The notes under the pieces are model-generated. The model searched no databases and was not told the origin of the DNA. It saw only the letters and a list, made by a program, of their open reading frames with translations. Position numbers and translations under genes: made by a program. DNA of 64,000 bases, from NCBI GenBank assembly GCA_023935145.1, contig CM043699.1, forward strand, positions 68,833,138 through 68,897,137. Reading direction: 5' to 3'. Of this stretch, positions 12,345-23,565 are shown in pieces (the stretch's first letter is position 1; each line of letters starts with the position of its first letter). This stretch comes from Bretschneidera sinensis (Eukaryota; Streptophyta; Magnoliopsida; Brassicales; Akaniaceae).

Positions 12345-12814
12345 GTTCCAAGCTCTAGGTTGCTCTCCATTCTCAAGTTAATTTATATACCAAAAATTTT
12401 CTTCCATCTCAATTGTCTCTCTTTCAACAAGTGCTCTCTTCTGTGTCCTAAGAGTTCTTTCTAATTCGGGATCTAAAGGTATTGACTCTAAGTTTAGGGA
12501 TCTCCGACCAAGCATACACCAAACAAACAACACTAATATAAATTAACCAGTAGAAACAAAAGAATAAAATAAAATACAAATAACAAATAATAATAATAAG
12601 ATAATATAAAATAAAATAAACGCAAAAACAGAAAACACAACACTCACAAAATTTTTTTATATATTTATATTTATTTTTTTATAGGCAATTGCAAATAAAA
12701 ACAAATAAACAAAAATAAAATTGCAAAAATAAAAATAAAACAAAAATGCTAATTAAACTAGTAGAAAAATAAAATCAATTCAGATAAAAATTTAATTTTC
12801 ACAAACAAAACAAT
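12345..12814 (-). other. Element B leader
   Basis: An A/T-rich untranslated leader between the primer-binding site and gag. It is dominated by A-rich tracts with imperfect AATAA and AAATAAA repeats, and no ORF is seen. Confidence 0.5.
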
Positions 12815-12832
12815 TCTCCGGCAACGGCACCA
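12815..12832 (-). promoter_or_regulatory. Element B primer-binding site
   Basis: The minus-strand reading is TGGTGCCGTTGCCGGAGA, six bases after the 5' LTR end. It resembles the TGGCGCCGTTGCCGGGGA-type site usually assigned to a tRNA-Asp primer in Athila elements. Confidence 0.8.
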
Positions 12833-12838
12833 AAAATT

Positions 12839-13542
12839 TGTTGTGAGTTTTAAATTACTCATAAGCGCACGAGTCGTTTGCAATATAGTGTTGTGCAAGT
12901 GCGAGGTCGAATCCACAGGGAATTGCGTTGTGAAAATGTAATTTTATCTAAACTAAACTTATCTTAACCTAGTTCCGAGTTTTGAATTATATGTTGCAAA
13001 ACAAATAAAAACTAAACTAAATTGATTTAAAACTAATAATAAAGATACTAAGGTTTCTGAATCCACCCCACCAAAGTTAAGCATATATCTTCTTGTTTTA
13101 AAAATAGCCTATCAAAACATTCTATGAATCCAACTTAAAACAAAAAACAACAAATATCTCAATTAAACCAAAAGCATCCAGTGTATCCGCTTTTAACAAA
13201 GCACAAAGGAAATCCAATTTAATAAAAAACAATTTGATGTATCAATCAGATGAAACACACAGAATATCCAACAGAACAATTTAAACGCAATCAATCACAA
13301 GATTTTAATCATATAATTGACAGAACATTTATACTAAAAAAAAAATCAGAATTGTATAAACAACTCTGAAACTATTATGCCAAACAACGGCGAGGCTTCA
13401 TCTTCAACTTTAGTTGAAGATTTTAGCCACTCATAATCATGAAACTATAGTTCATAATAAAAGTGCTAAACATTATACTAAAAAAAAAGCAGTAAATTAA
13501 AACTGACTATACATGGGAGAAATTCCACTCGTTGTTGGGCGG
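12839..13542 (-). repeat. Element B 5' LTR, inner part
   Basis: It starts TGTTGTGAG next to the PBS and runs to the insertion point of element C. GGCGG at 13538-13542 is the left copy of C's target duplication. The matching segment of the other LTR is 6467-7027. It contains the CGAATCCACAGGGAATT stretch typical of Athila-type LTR ends. Confidence 0.88.
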
Positions 13543-14994
13543 TGATTATGCCCAAAACATAACGCGGTTATTGTATTATAGTTTTGGGGTGTCGATTCCA
13601 CAGGAAAACAAGTTAAGTACAACAGAAGGTGTAAACCTCAACACAAACGATAAAAGATTAAAAGAATCTGAGTTGTTTGAGAAAAAGGGTAATTGTGTAA
13701 ATAAGTTTAAAATAAAAATGACAAGGTTCCGAAAATCTCCCCTAGGTTCATTGCTCTAATCCTAACTTGATTCAGTTGTTTTTATCTCGATTGCAAGTTT
13801 CACATCCCAAACAGGCAATCAAAAAATATTCAATTAAAGCGCATTTATAAATCCTAATGTAATTGTTATGAAATCTTCTATACTTTCAAGCACACATGAC
13901 CTAACTTATAAATTATCAAAAGACGACGATATATCTAAACGATGATACCGCAGCAATGGAAAAATATATAAAACAGATCTACAGGACTCAATCACACCCA
14001 AACAGGTACACATAAGAAAAACCTGACTGAACTTATATGGAAAAGAAGCATGCAACCACCGGAGTTATAATAAATCTACTAATTAAATTAAAGAATAAAA
14101 CATAACAATGTTTAACGAAAATAATTCCAACTACAACCAAATCAAATAAAGGAAAAATAAGAACAACTACACCTAGGGATTCATCCCTTCACCTTGCTTG
14201 GAGACTAGCCGGCCATGGGGCTCATGCGTCCTCGAGTTACCTCCGGCCTCCCAACAATCATCTCTCCCGACCTTCAAACTTTAAACTTCGGGTTCCTCCT
14301 AAAGGCCCTATGGATTGCTCCTAAAGGCCCTCTGGATTCATCCCCCGATTGATTTCCAAAGCTAAAGTGGAGTGGGTCTTATATAGGCAAATACCAAGAG
14401 TACAATGTGTTTCCCATCCGATGTGGGATGTGGGATATAGAAATGTGTTTTCCAACCGATGTGGGATGTGGGATTTAAGCCCAAAATCACGCTGAAATCC
14501 CGCACAGCCCGCACAGCCTGATCTTTGTCTACTAAAACTGTCATAACTTTCTCTAGAAAAATCCTTTTGACGAACCGTAAAATTCTCCAGAAAATAGACT
14601 TCCGGATCTTTCTAAGCATATATGGCTCATCTCCTGGTTCTTCTTATATCAATACAGTTTAATTTTCAAAGATGATTGATCTGTACCGATAATTCTCGCA
14701 ATTTAGTGAAACTCTTTCCAGTGCGAGCAGCAGCTGTTGCTCTTTTAAGCCCTCCATCTTGTCCTTTCGGAAGCATTCCTTCACTCCAGTATGCCTTGAG
14801 TCTTTGTGCTTCAAGCAATGATAACTTTTCCTCCTCTTTTGAGCTTAAAGTACCTGAAAATGCACCGAAATAAGTCAGTGGTCCAATAATATTACTTTAG
14901 AGTTATTAACACATAAAAGCGCAATAAAGACCGAGATCAATCCTAAAATGCTAATAATTAACCACCGTTGAGAAGCATTTTATGACTCTCATCA
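13543..14994 (-). repeat. Element C 3' LTR
   Basis: It is 1452 bp, TGATTATG to TCTCATCA. A minus-strand TATATAAG promoter box lies at 14378-14385. A short duplication (CCTAAAGGCCCT twice, near 14300-14330) is absent from the other LTR. Confidence 0.92.
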
Positions 14995-16641
14995 CAACCC
15001 CCAACTAGCTTATTGCTAGTCCTTAGCAATTCAAGCGAAAATAAGAGATGAATTCTATGGTAGGAGTTAAAAACAAAGTAAAGCAATGCTAGCATTGAAC
15101 CAAGAGTAATTCACTTTTTGTCTCAAAAATTGCACATAACATACGACACATAGAATCATTAAATTTCACCTAAGTCCAAAAGTAATCCAAACATCAATCT
15201 TAAAATCGTTATTGACTCTTAACATCCATCTTACCACAAACCATTAATCCAAACACCCGGATGATTTTATGCATAATATTCATGAATACAAGTTTTGGCC
15301 TCTAAAAACGTAATAAATTACGTGACATCAATCACAAAAACAAGCTTCATAGACTCACTTTTCAAATCACTCTCCACTATTGTAGAAAAATCACACTACA
15401 TTGGATCAAAAGGTCTTTAATAAGCTTGTAACGTTAGGCTAAGGTAAAGGTTAAGAAAGAAAGGGAAGGATTCAACAAGTAAAAGAACTTAATCTCTTAG
15501 TTTTGAACACAATTCTTTAAGCACTGGATAACCTTACTTCAACACCCAACTATTTCAACCATTTTTCGAGCATTTCTTTCAACAAATCACCATTTTTTTT
15601 CTTTTCTTTCTTTCCTCTTTCTTTGCCATAATTCATTTTTTTTTATTTTGGCACATAACCATTCACCTTCTTTTTCATCATTTTTTTTCTTTTTCTTTTC
15701 TTTTCCACAACCCCCAAACTTATCTCCTTTAATGTACTTGGGTTGTGGTAGTGATATATTTTTTTTTTTCATATTTCCACCCTTTACTCCTTTTAAGGGC
15801 TTCTTACAACATGTGTATAACTAAGTTCTTTTAAAAGAAATGTAAGGATGAAATATTTTTAGGCTAATAAAGGTAGGTAAATGGTTTATCGAAAGAAACA
15901 AGGCTCAATTTTTCTTTTCAAGAAAAATGCTCAAATAGATGACTAGTGATAAATATAGCAATGGTAGGTTTGAAAGGCTCAAACAGTTCAAAAATGGCCT
16001 ATATCATATCCTAAGTAGTGTGCATTCTAGGAATTCGCCTCAAGTGGTTATCAAGTAAGTTCTAGAGCTTGTCGAGACAGCAAAAATATTCACAAAATAA
16101 TCACACATAAAACTTTTCTAAATGTTATAGACTAATCATACAATCTTACCATAAACTAGAGTCTCTAACCAAATGAAGATTGATGCTTAAATTAATTTCA
16201 AACTGAAGCGAGATTTAACTTCTTCTACATGCTATCTACTATCTCAATTATGCTCATATCATTGACATGTAAATTGACTCTAAGGCTAACACAAATCATG
16301 CTAAACAAAAACAAAGATGACACCAAGCAGTTCAATGATATGCAATAAGAAATGTATATCTTCCACCCCCAACTAAAGATAAGCATTGTCCTCAATGAAA
16401 AAGCAAAAGTTAAGAAAACTCCCTTTTTAACCAACGGTGCATGGAGTTGAAAGTTGTGCACGATCATTTGAACTACTTCGTTTATTTATCCCTGAAAAAT
16501 AAATACTAAAGTAAAACTGGAAAACAGCAAAATAATAATAATAAACAAGAAAAAAGAAATATGGAAAACAAAAAAAATAAAAGGATACGTTGTGGGTTGC
16601 CTCCCATGAGCGCTAAGTTTTACGTCTTCAGCCAAACGCTC
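14995..16641 (-). other. Element C 3' interior, non-coding
   Basis: It begins beside the LTR with a polypurine tract (minus-strand TAGTTGGGGGTTG, 14995-15007). A long T/C-rich block (15590-15780 on the + strand) and a second AAGTTTGGGGGTT tract near 15711-15721 follow. Near 16595-16635 is the same CTGAAGACGTAAAACTTAG block that follows the truncated pol of B. No ORF of note was found. Confidence 0.6.
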
Positions 16642-18392
16642 TTATCCTCTCCTCGAAAAGCATAGGTTGAATGCATCCGCCGCTGCTGCACTACCAAATT
16701 CGGTGCCTCTATGCTTTTGGGGGGGCTTAAGGATGTCATCAGTAACATCCGCAAATGCTGGCTCGATATATGCTTTGGTGAAGCCATGGGTGAAGGTGGA
16801 CTCTAATGGATTAAGGTGCTGGACCTTTTCCATGAACGAGTCCATCATGTATGCTTGTACTTGATGGCTTTCAGCCACATCCTCTGATTTTTTTGTTGTT
16901 GGGATGTGTACTGATTTACCACCAAGTGTCTCAATGGCATTCACCTCCTCCAAATTCTTTTGTGCTAGGTGTTGACCATGCGGCGTGGACTGAGCTTGAG
17001 AAGGGAACTTACCTTGCTCAGTCACATTCAAGTAGCTCATCAACTTGGACACTTGGCTCCTACTTTCTTTACCCTCTTCCATCACTTGCGTAATTAGTGC
17101 CTCAAACCTTTGGTTTGTTCTGCCTTGTGCCTCTATAAAAGACTGTAAGGTGTCTTTTAGAGAGTTCCTAGAGGCTGAGGGTGCGTGATAAGGTGCAGGG
17201 GATGATCGAGGGGGCTGTGCATGCTGGTTTTCAGATTTTCAGCTGAAGTTGGGGTGATTTCGCCACCCTGGGTTATAAGTGTTAGAGAAAGGTGCAGGAG
17301 GACTCTTGTACATACCTAAGGCATTACATTGTTCCTCATACGCCCCTCTCATATAAAAAAATGTGGGGCACTCTTTGATGAGATGATCTACCCCGCCACA
17401 CACAAAGCATGACTCTAAAGACTCGGCATGATTAGCCACATGTGTTTGCTTTGAGCCCTTAGTTTTAAATGTATCAAACTCTCTAGTGAGCATCTCAACC
17501 TTGGCTCTAAGGTTATCCTCTTCCCTAAGATGGTAAATTCCACCACCATTTGGGTGCCCTATAGGTCGTGACCTATTTATGCTTTCAGTAGCACTAGGTC
17601 CAGTCTAAGTGTGAGTTTTTTCAGCAAGCTCATTGAGGTACTCTATGGCCTCATCAGGATCTTTCTCTAAAAACCCACCATTACACATCATCTCTATGAA
17701 TTGGCGCTCTCTATAGGTAAGTCCCTCATAGAAATAGCTCACTAAGCGCCAACTCTGATACCCATGGTGAGGGCACATACTCAATGACTCCTTAAATCTC
17801 TCCCAAGACTGATATAAAGTCTCATTATCCATTTGTGTAAATGTGGAGATTTGCCTTTTCAAAGTGTTGGTCTTATGTTGGGGAAAGTATTTGTTAAAGA
17901 AATCCCGAGTCATCTCAGTCCACGACCCAATAGATCGTGGTCTAAGTGAGTATAGCCAACTCTTGGCTCTATCCTTCAAAACGAAAGGAAAAAGCTTAAG
18001 TTTCATAATGTTATGAGTTTCGTTTTGACTATGAAAGTCGCAACTACTTCCTCAAACTCTCTAATGTTCACATATGGGTTTTCGTTATCCAAGCCATGGA
18101 ATATAGAGAGTAATTGAATCATCCCTAGTTTAAGATCTTGATGGCGAGTATTTGCTGGAAACATGATGCAAGATGGTATGGCTGTGCGCGTAGGGTGGAG
18201 GTAATACTGAAGTGTCCTAGCAATATTCTCATTATGGTTATCGACCATGTTAACAAAATCCTCTAGATTCTCACTTGAGTTTTCTCTATGGGTTGATCTA
18301 GGCGAGGTTTCACTATCAGACTCGGAAGGAGAGGGTAATTCTAGTTTGGGTCCTCTAATGAATCTACCTCGCAAATCTCTCGGTCTAAGCAT
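16642..18392 (-). pseudogene. Element C gag with intact zinc knuckle
   Basis: A gag-type protein in four pieces (18392-18003, 18006-17605, 17493-17239, 17085-16642) separated by a frameshift at about 18005 and in-frame stops. Retrotrans_gag signatures are KLKLFPFVLKDRAKSWLYSL, FFNKYFPQHKTNTLKRQI and YQSWERFKESLSMCPHHGYQ. A complete CX2CX4HX4C knuckle is present (CFVCGGVDHLIKEC, about 17430-17390), followed by the YNPGWRNHPNFS segment seen in Athila gags. The C-terminal piece is a polar linker. Gag would package element RNA. No pol follows. Few lesions for so long a frame fits a fairly recent insertion. Confidence 0.85.
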
Positions 18393-18561
18393 ACACTAAA
18401 TGAATCAGAGGGGAAATAAATAAAACAAAATAAATCAGAAAATCAAAACTAAGGTAAAGGAACAATATTACCGTATTTACAAACTGCTGAAAAGAAAAAT
18501 ATTTACAATTCTTCTACCGTCACACTCAAAGTTGACAAGCTTCTTTATACTTAAGCGGGTT

Positions 18562-18579
18562 TCCCTGGCAACGGTGCCA
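18562..18579 (-). promoter_or_regulatory. Element C primer-binding site
   Basis: The minus-strand reading is TGGCACCGTTGCCAGGGA, five bases from the 5' LTR end at 18585. It is the same class of site as in B. Confidence 0.8.
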
Positions 18580-18584
18580 AAATT

Positions 18585-20015
18585 TGATTACGCCTAAAAC
18601 ATAACGCGGTTATTTTAGTATAGTTTTTGGGTGTCGATTCCACAGGAAAACAAGTTAAGTACAACAGAAGGTGTAAACCTCAACACAAACGATAAAAGAT
18701 TAAAAGAATCTGAGTTGTTTGAGAAAAAAGGGTAATTGTGTAAATAAGTTTAAAATAAAAATGACAAGGTTTCGGAAATCCTCCCTAGGTTCGTTGCTCT
18801 AATCCTAACTTGATTAAGTTGTTTTTATCTCGATTGCAAGTTTCACATCCCAAACAGGCAATCAGAAAATATTCAATTAAAGCGCATTTATAAATCCTAA
18901 TGTAATTGTTATGAAATCTTCTTTACTTTCAAGCACACATGACCTAACTTATAAATTATCAAAAGACGACGATATATCTAAACAACGATACCGCAGCAAT
19001 GGAAAAATCTATAAAAGAGATCTACCGGACTCAATCACACCCAAAGAGGTACACATAAGAAAAGCCTGACTGAACTTATATGGAAAAGAAGCATGCAACC
19101 ACCGGACTTATAATAAATCTACTAATTAAATTAAAGAATAAAACATAACAATATTTAACGAAAATAATTCCAACTACAACCGAATCAAATAAAGGAAAAA
19201 TAAGAACAACTACACCTAGGAATTCATCCCTTCGCCTTGCTTGGAGACTAGCCGGCCATGGGGCTCATGCGTCATCGAGTTACCTCTGGCCTCCCGACGA
19301 TCATCTCTCCCGACCTTCAAACTTTAAACTTCAGGTTCCTCCTAAAGGCCTTCTGGATTCATCCCCCGATTGATTTCCAAAGCTAAAGTAGAGTGGGTCT
19401 TATATAGGCAAACACCAAGAGTGCAGTGTGTTTCCCATCCGATGTGGGATGTGGGATATAGAAATGTGTTTTCCAACCGATGTGGGATGTGGGATTTAAG
19501 CCCAAAATCACGCTGAAATCCCGCACAGCACGCATAGCCTGACCTTTGTCTACTAAAACTACCATAACTTTCTCTAGAAAAATCCTTTTGATGAACCGTA
19601 AAATTCTCCAGAAAATAGACTTCCGGATCTTTCTAAGAATATATGGCTTATCTCCTGGTTCTTCTTGTATCAATACAGTTTAATTTTTAAAGATGATTGA
19701 TCTGTACGGGCAATTCTCGCAATTTAGTGAAACTCTTTCCAGTGCGGACAGAAGTTGTTGCTCTTTTAAGCCCTCCATCTTGTCCTTTCGGAAGCATTTC
19801 TTCACTCCAGTATGCCTTGAGTCTTTGTGCTTCAAGCAATGATAACTTTTCCTCCTCTTTTGAGCTTAAAGTACCTGAAAATGCACCGAAATAAGTCAGT
19901 AGTCTAATAATATTACTTTAGAGTTATTAACACATAAAAGCGCAATAAAGACCGAGATCAATCCTAAAATGCTAATAATTAACCACCGTTGAAAAGCATT
20001 TTATGACTCTCATCA
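18585..20015 (-). repeat. Element C 5' LTR
   Basis: It is 1431 bp, matching 13543-14994. A minus-strand TATATAAG lies at 19399-19406, about 600 bp inside the 5' edge, and is the likely promoter. Confidence 0.92.
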
Positions 20016-20020
20016 GGCGG

Positions 20021-20688
20021 CACTTCCTCTCGTGGTAGCAAAGCCTTCGGGATCCACTAGAATGCTAGCAGACGTCCACCGGATTACACCAAATGGCACC
20101 AAGAATTGCTCCCTAAAGATGAAGTGAAGAGGGGCTTATATAAGGAAACATCACAAGTGCAATGTGTTTCCAATCCGATGTGGGATACTGCAGATTCCAA
20201 CTTTTGCTCTTTAACCTTTGTCTACTAAAACAGCCATAACTTTCTCTAGAAAAATCATTTTATTGATCCGTAAAATTCCTCAAAAAATAGACATTCGAAT
20301 CTTTTCAAGCATATATGGCTCATCTCATAGTTCTTTCTGAATAAATATAGTTTAATCCTAAAAAATGATTGATCTGTCACGTTAAAATCATGCACAGCCT
20401 GACCTTTTTCAATTAAACCTGCCATAACTTTCTCTAGAAAAATCATTTTATTGATCCGTAAAATTCTCCAAAAAATAGACATTTGGATCTTTCCAAGAAT
20501 ATATGGCTCATCTCCTAGTTCTTCCTGAATCAATACAGTTTCATCCTCAAATATGGCTGATCTGTACGAGCAATTCTGGCAATTTAGTGAAACTCCTTTC
20601 CAAGCTTGTAAACCTGTAAAACAACGAAAAACAACTCAAAGTAACAGATTCTTAAGTGGCCAAAATATGCAATATTTAGCACTCATCA
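20021..20688 (-). repeat. Element B 5' LTR, outer part
   Basis: It continues the LTR broken by C and aligns with 7028-7716 (CACTTCC...GTGGTAGCAAAGCC through TTAGCACTCATCA). A minus-strand TATATAAG at 20135-20142 is the probable promoter. It is followed directly by the 17-bp flank repeat 20689-20705. Confidence 0.88.
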
Positions 20689-20859
20689 CTTGCCTTTCAT
20701 ACTTAATTCAATAAAACGAACTTGATTCTGAACACAACGTGGGTGAAATGTTTGAACTTGGAGAAGTTTTGGTAGAGTGTTTGCAAGACGTCTGAACCCT
20801 GGAGAACAAGGCCGAGTGTTAGTAGCATAGCTTAAACGTTGGGATTTTTAGAGAACTTG

Positions 20860-21262
20860 GCCGAGTGTTAGACAAGGCTAGGACTTTTGGAGAACTTTGC
20901 CGAGTGTTAGACAAGGCTCGGACTTTAGAGAATCCTTGGAGTAAACATGGCCGAGTGTATGCAACGCAGCTCATACGCTCGGAATTTCTGGAGAATACGG
21001 TTGGGTGTTGACAAGGCTCGAACTTCGGAGAATCTTTAGAGAAAACATGGTCGGACGTATGCAACACAACTCATACACTAGGACTTTTTGGAGAATACAG
21101 CCGAGCATTGACAAGGCTCGGACTTTGGAGAATCCTTGGAGAAAACATGGTCGGGCGTATGCAATACAGCTCATACGCTCGGACTTTTTGGAGAATACGA
21201 CCTAGCGTTGACAAGGCTCGGACTTTGGCGAATCCTTGGATAAAACATGGCCGAGCAGTAAA
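20860..21262 (+). repeat. 100-bp tandem repeat array in the 3' region of A
   Basis: The word AAACATGG recurs at 20943, 21043, 21143 and 21243, an exact 100-bp period. Each unit contains a GACAAGGCTCGGACTTTGGAG segment and a GGAGAATACG segment. Upstream from about 20810 there are degenerate partial units with GCCGAGTGTTAG. Tat-group elements are known for hypervariable 3' regions that seed satellite arrays. Short ORFs here are by-products of the repeat. Confidence 0.88.
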
Positions 21263-21527
21263 GACTTGGAGAATCTTATGTTCATGTAACTTCCTCATTC
21301 CTGTGCACGTGGGCTTTTCTGTCCACTCTGGGCCTACTAGGTTTACCCTACTGTAGGCGGGACAAACGATGGTGGTTGACAAGAAGTGCGTTAGGTTACA
21401 GCAGAAGGCACGTTTTAGTGACAGCTGGCACCTTGGCGACTGGGAACGGCGCCTGGGGAATAGCAGGGGGCGCGTCTTTTTATCTGACGCGCAGATTGAC
21501 GTTTCTCGTTTCTGCTGCCACAGCCTC

Positions 21528-21535
21528 TATATAAG
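21528..21535 (+). promoter_or_regulatory. TATA box of the antisense unit in A
   Basis: TATATAAG is followed by GCGGG and a pyrimidine-rich TCTTCAGTCTTCAC stretch. It lies about 145 bp upstream of the ATG at 21672, on the + strand, opposite to gag-pol. Upstream sequence (21300-21520) is GC-richer than its surroundings. Confidence 0.6.
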
Positions 21536-21671
21536 CGGGTTCCCCCTTTCTTCAGTCTTCACTTTGCATTTTTTAGAGAAATTAAGAGTATCAGTTTTAG
21601 CTAAAGAGTTTGAGAGCGCTCGACATTGTTAGGAGTCTTCCACAAAAGCTTATTCTTCCTAGGTGAGTGAG

Positions 21672-23565
21672 ATGTCCGGTGGTAGTGATACTAACGGAGC
21701 TCTGTCCAAGGAGTTAGAGGAAGCGATGGGTGCTTCTTCCAATGATGGCACCTCCTCTCATGAGGCGGCTCCTAGGGGAGAAGGCCAGGCCCTCGTGCCA
21801 TATGAGAGAGACGGAGGGGAGGGCAAGGAGGCAGAAACATCTGGAGAGGGGGATGTTCGAGCGTCATTACTTATTAGAGATAACTCCTTGGATACTGAGA
21901 GGGAAGAGTGGACGTTCGAAGCGAATTCCATTCCGAGTGTAGTGGAGGAGGCTAGCCTTGTGAGGACGAGGATCAAGTATAGGATCCCTCTAGAGTTTCA
22001 CATGCGAGCCCCCGAGAGTGGGGAGAGGGCCTGTGATGCCTTGTCGAGCCAGGTGCTTTATGAGCTGTGTGTTTTTGAACATCAGCTTAAGGCCGGGCTC
22101 AGGCTTCCTTTCCACCCGTTCCTCTATTTGATACTCAAATACTTTGGCATCACGCTAAGCTAACTGGTGCCTAATTCAATCCGGCTGATCTTGACATTCA
22201 TAGCCGTGTGCCAGGAAGTTGGAGAGGTCATGAATATCAACGTGTTCAAGGCCCATTTTCAGCTAGCTCGGCTTGGTCATTCGGGATGGGTCATTGTCAA
22301 CTCGAGGCGGGGGAAGAGTGTTCTGAAGGAGAAGCCTTCCTCCATAAATAGGTGGAAGGGAGGCTTTTTCTTTGTTCGGAGCGCTGGGAGCTTCGATGTC
22401 CCTCTCAATTGGAGTCTGGAGTGTGTTGGTAAATGCAAAAAGCCACACCTCTTGCCTCATGAGTAGGAGACGTTGAGGGCGATGCTTGTCGTGCCCTTGG
22501 ATATCGAGGTATTCAGAGATATTAAAGAACTCCACAGGCACGGCCTGTGTCCTTCTAGCCTTCCCTCGAACCTTGAGCATGGTAGCTGCTGGTTTACTAG
22601 TTCATAGAAACTTTATTTTTTTTTTTCAAGTCTTTAATGCTTCTCTTTTCGTGCAGATATGGAGATGGCGACAATGGCTAGGTGTCTAGCTCGCGAAAAG
22701 AAGAGAGCCGCGGAGGCTAGCGGATCTGGGCAGAAGAAGAAGGCCAAAGTCTCATCCATGGCTCCAATTTCAGTCGATAGTTCCCCGACGCCCCCGACTC
22801 CTAAAGAACGGGTGGACCCAGTCTCTCTCACTCCTCCTTCGGGGGCGTCTTTGCCTCAAGAAGTGTCTGGGATGACCACTTTTTTTACTCCACGGTGGGC
22901 CTTGAGGATGGACGATTCCGTGTTTGCCTACCTAAGGGTTGCTCGTGATATGGTGGATGCTTCATCGAAGCCCATCGAGTCGCTGTGCTCAGCGGTGGAG
23001 GTCGCTTTTTCTCATGTAACGCTTGTTTCGCCTTTTGGTTGGCCCATATATTTCGACTGTTTCTGACAAGGCCGCTCTTTTCGGGCTGGGGTTCTTGCTG
23101 GGGTGCCAAGATCTAGCTCAAATTAGAGGAATCCCAGAATTTAGCCCATGACTTGTCTCTTTCTCTCAAGACAGCGGAGAGGGACAGGGCAGAGGCACTC
23201 TTTGAGAGGGATTATTGGCGTTGAACTGAAAAGGTCCTGAAGGAGGAATTGGAAGAAGTCCACCGTCGGGCCGCAGAGAAGGAAACATCCTTGACAAAGG
23301 AGGGGGCAATTCAGTACTTCGAAGGTTTCAGTGAAGCAAGAGAAGGGCTGTGCTCATTTCCCCCGGGGTGGATTTCTCAGGTCTTGACCTGGCGGCCGAT
23401 TCAGAGGGGTCCGATGCCACTTCTTCAGGAGAGGGCGCAGAGGAAACTGCTAGTGCTAGTGCCCAAGAGGGTCCAGGTTGTGAGACACAACCAGCCCCAG
23501 ATGGCGAAGCTAGGGATGTGGGAGATGGCAAGGACGGAGTGGGGAGTGATGGTGACGCCGTTTAG
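21672..23565 (+). pseudogene. Antisense ORF of element A, PF04195-type plant transposon protein
   Basis: It runs opposite to gag-pol in the 3' part of A. After an acidic N-terminus comes the hallmark region of the plant 'putative gypsy type transposon' family: YRIPLEFHMRAPESGER, LRLPFHPFLYLILKYFG, then SINRWKGGFFFV. A GT-AG intron (22582-22656) joins two open frames: the codon is split G|AT, and the second part starts MEMATMARCLAREKKR and is Lys/Ala-rich. The last part (about 23350-23565) is acidic (GVDFSGLDLAADSEG) and ends in TAG/TAA. Lesions: in-frame TAA near 22161, in-frame TAG near 22464, and frame breaks near 23060 and 23330. The role of this family is unknown. Its own TATA box and an AT-rich 3' end suggest an independent antisense transcript. 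Confidence 0.78.

Larger units (their letters stand above)
13543..20015 (-). mobile_element. Element C: gag-only LTR retrotransposon (TR-GAG-like)
   Basis: It is inserted into the 5' LTR of B with a perfect GGCGG duplication (13538-13542 and 20016-20020). It has LTRs of about 1.45 kb, a PBS, a PPT and a 3.6-kb interior whose only recognisable protein is gag. No protease, RT, RNase H or integrase is detectable. This is the layout described for plant TR-GAG non-autonomous elements, which use enzymes supplied by a relative. Part of its LTR (about 14520-14720) and part of its 3' interior are shared with B, so a B-like Athila element may have been the helper family. The LTRs differ by about 4% by eye, the lowest in the nest. 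Confidence 0.9.
6467..20688 (-). mobile_element. Element B: Athila-type Ty3/gypsy, pol-truncated, interrupted by C
   Basis: It lies inside the 3' region of A. The 5' LTR (right side) is split by element C; the 3' LTR (left side) lacks its outer ~120 bp. The internal part (7717-12838) has a tRNA-type PBS, gag, protease and reverse transcriptase, but no RNase H or integrase, so it is non-autonomous. Flanks are unusual: a 17-bp direct repeat (CTTGCCTTTCATACTTA, 6450-6466 and 20689-20705) instead of 5 bp. The lineage is assigned from the DLGAS protease motif and from the FMDD and CFLDGYSGYNQ reverse-transcriptase motifs typical of Athila. Confidence 0.9.

Noticed and set aside
12580..12790. A-rich repeats as a CRISPR-like or satellite array
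   Set aside because: Only loose AATAA and AAATAAA words with no fixed period; it is the leader of element B.
14362..14619. Minus-strand ORF repeated at 19383-19673 and partly at 7336 and 20255
   Set aside because: It lies in the LTR module shared by B and C; the same non-coding sequence gives the same peptide each time.
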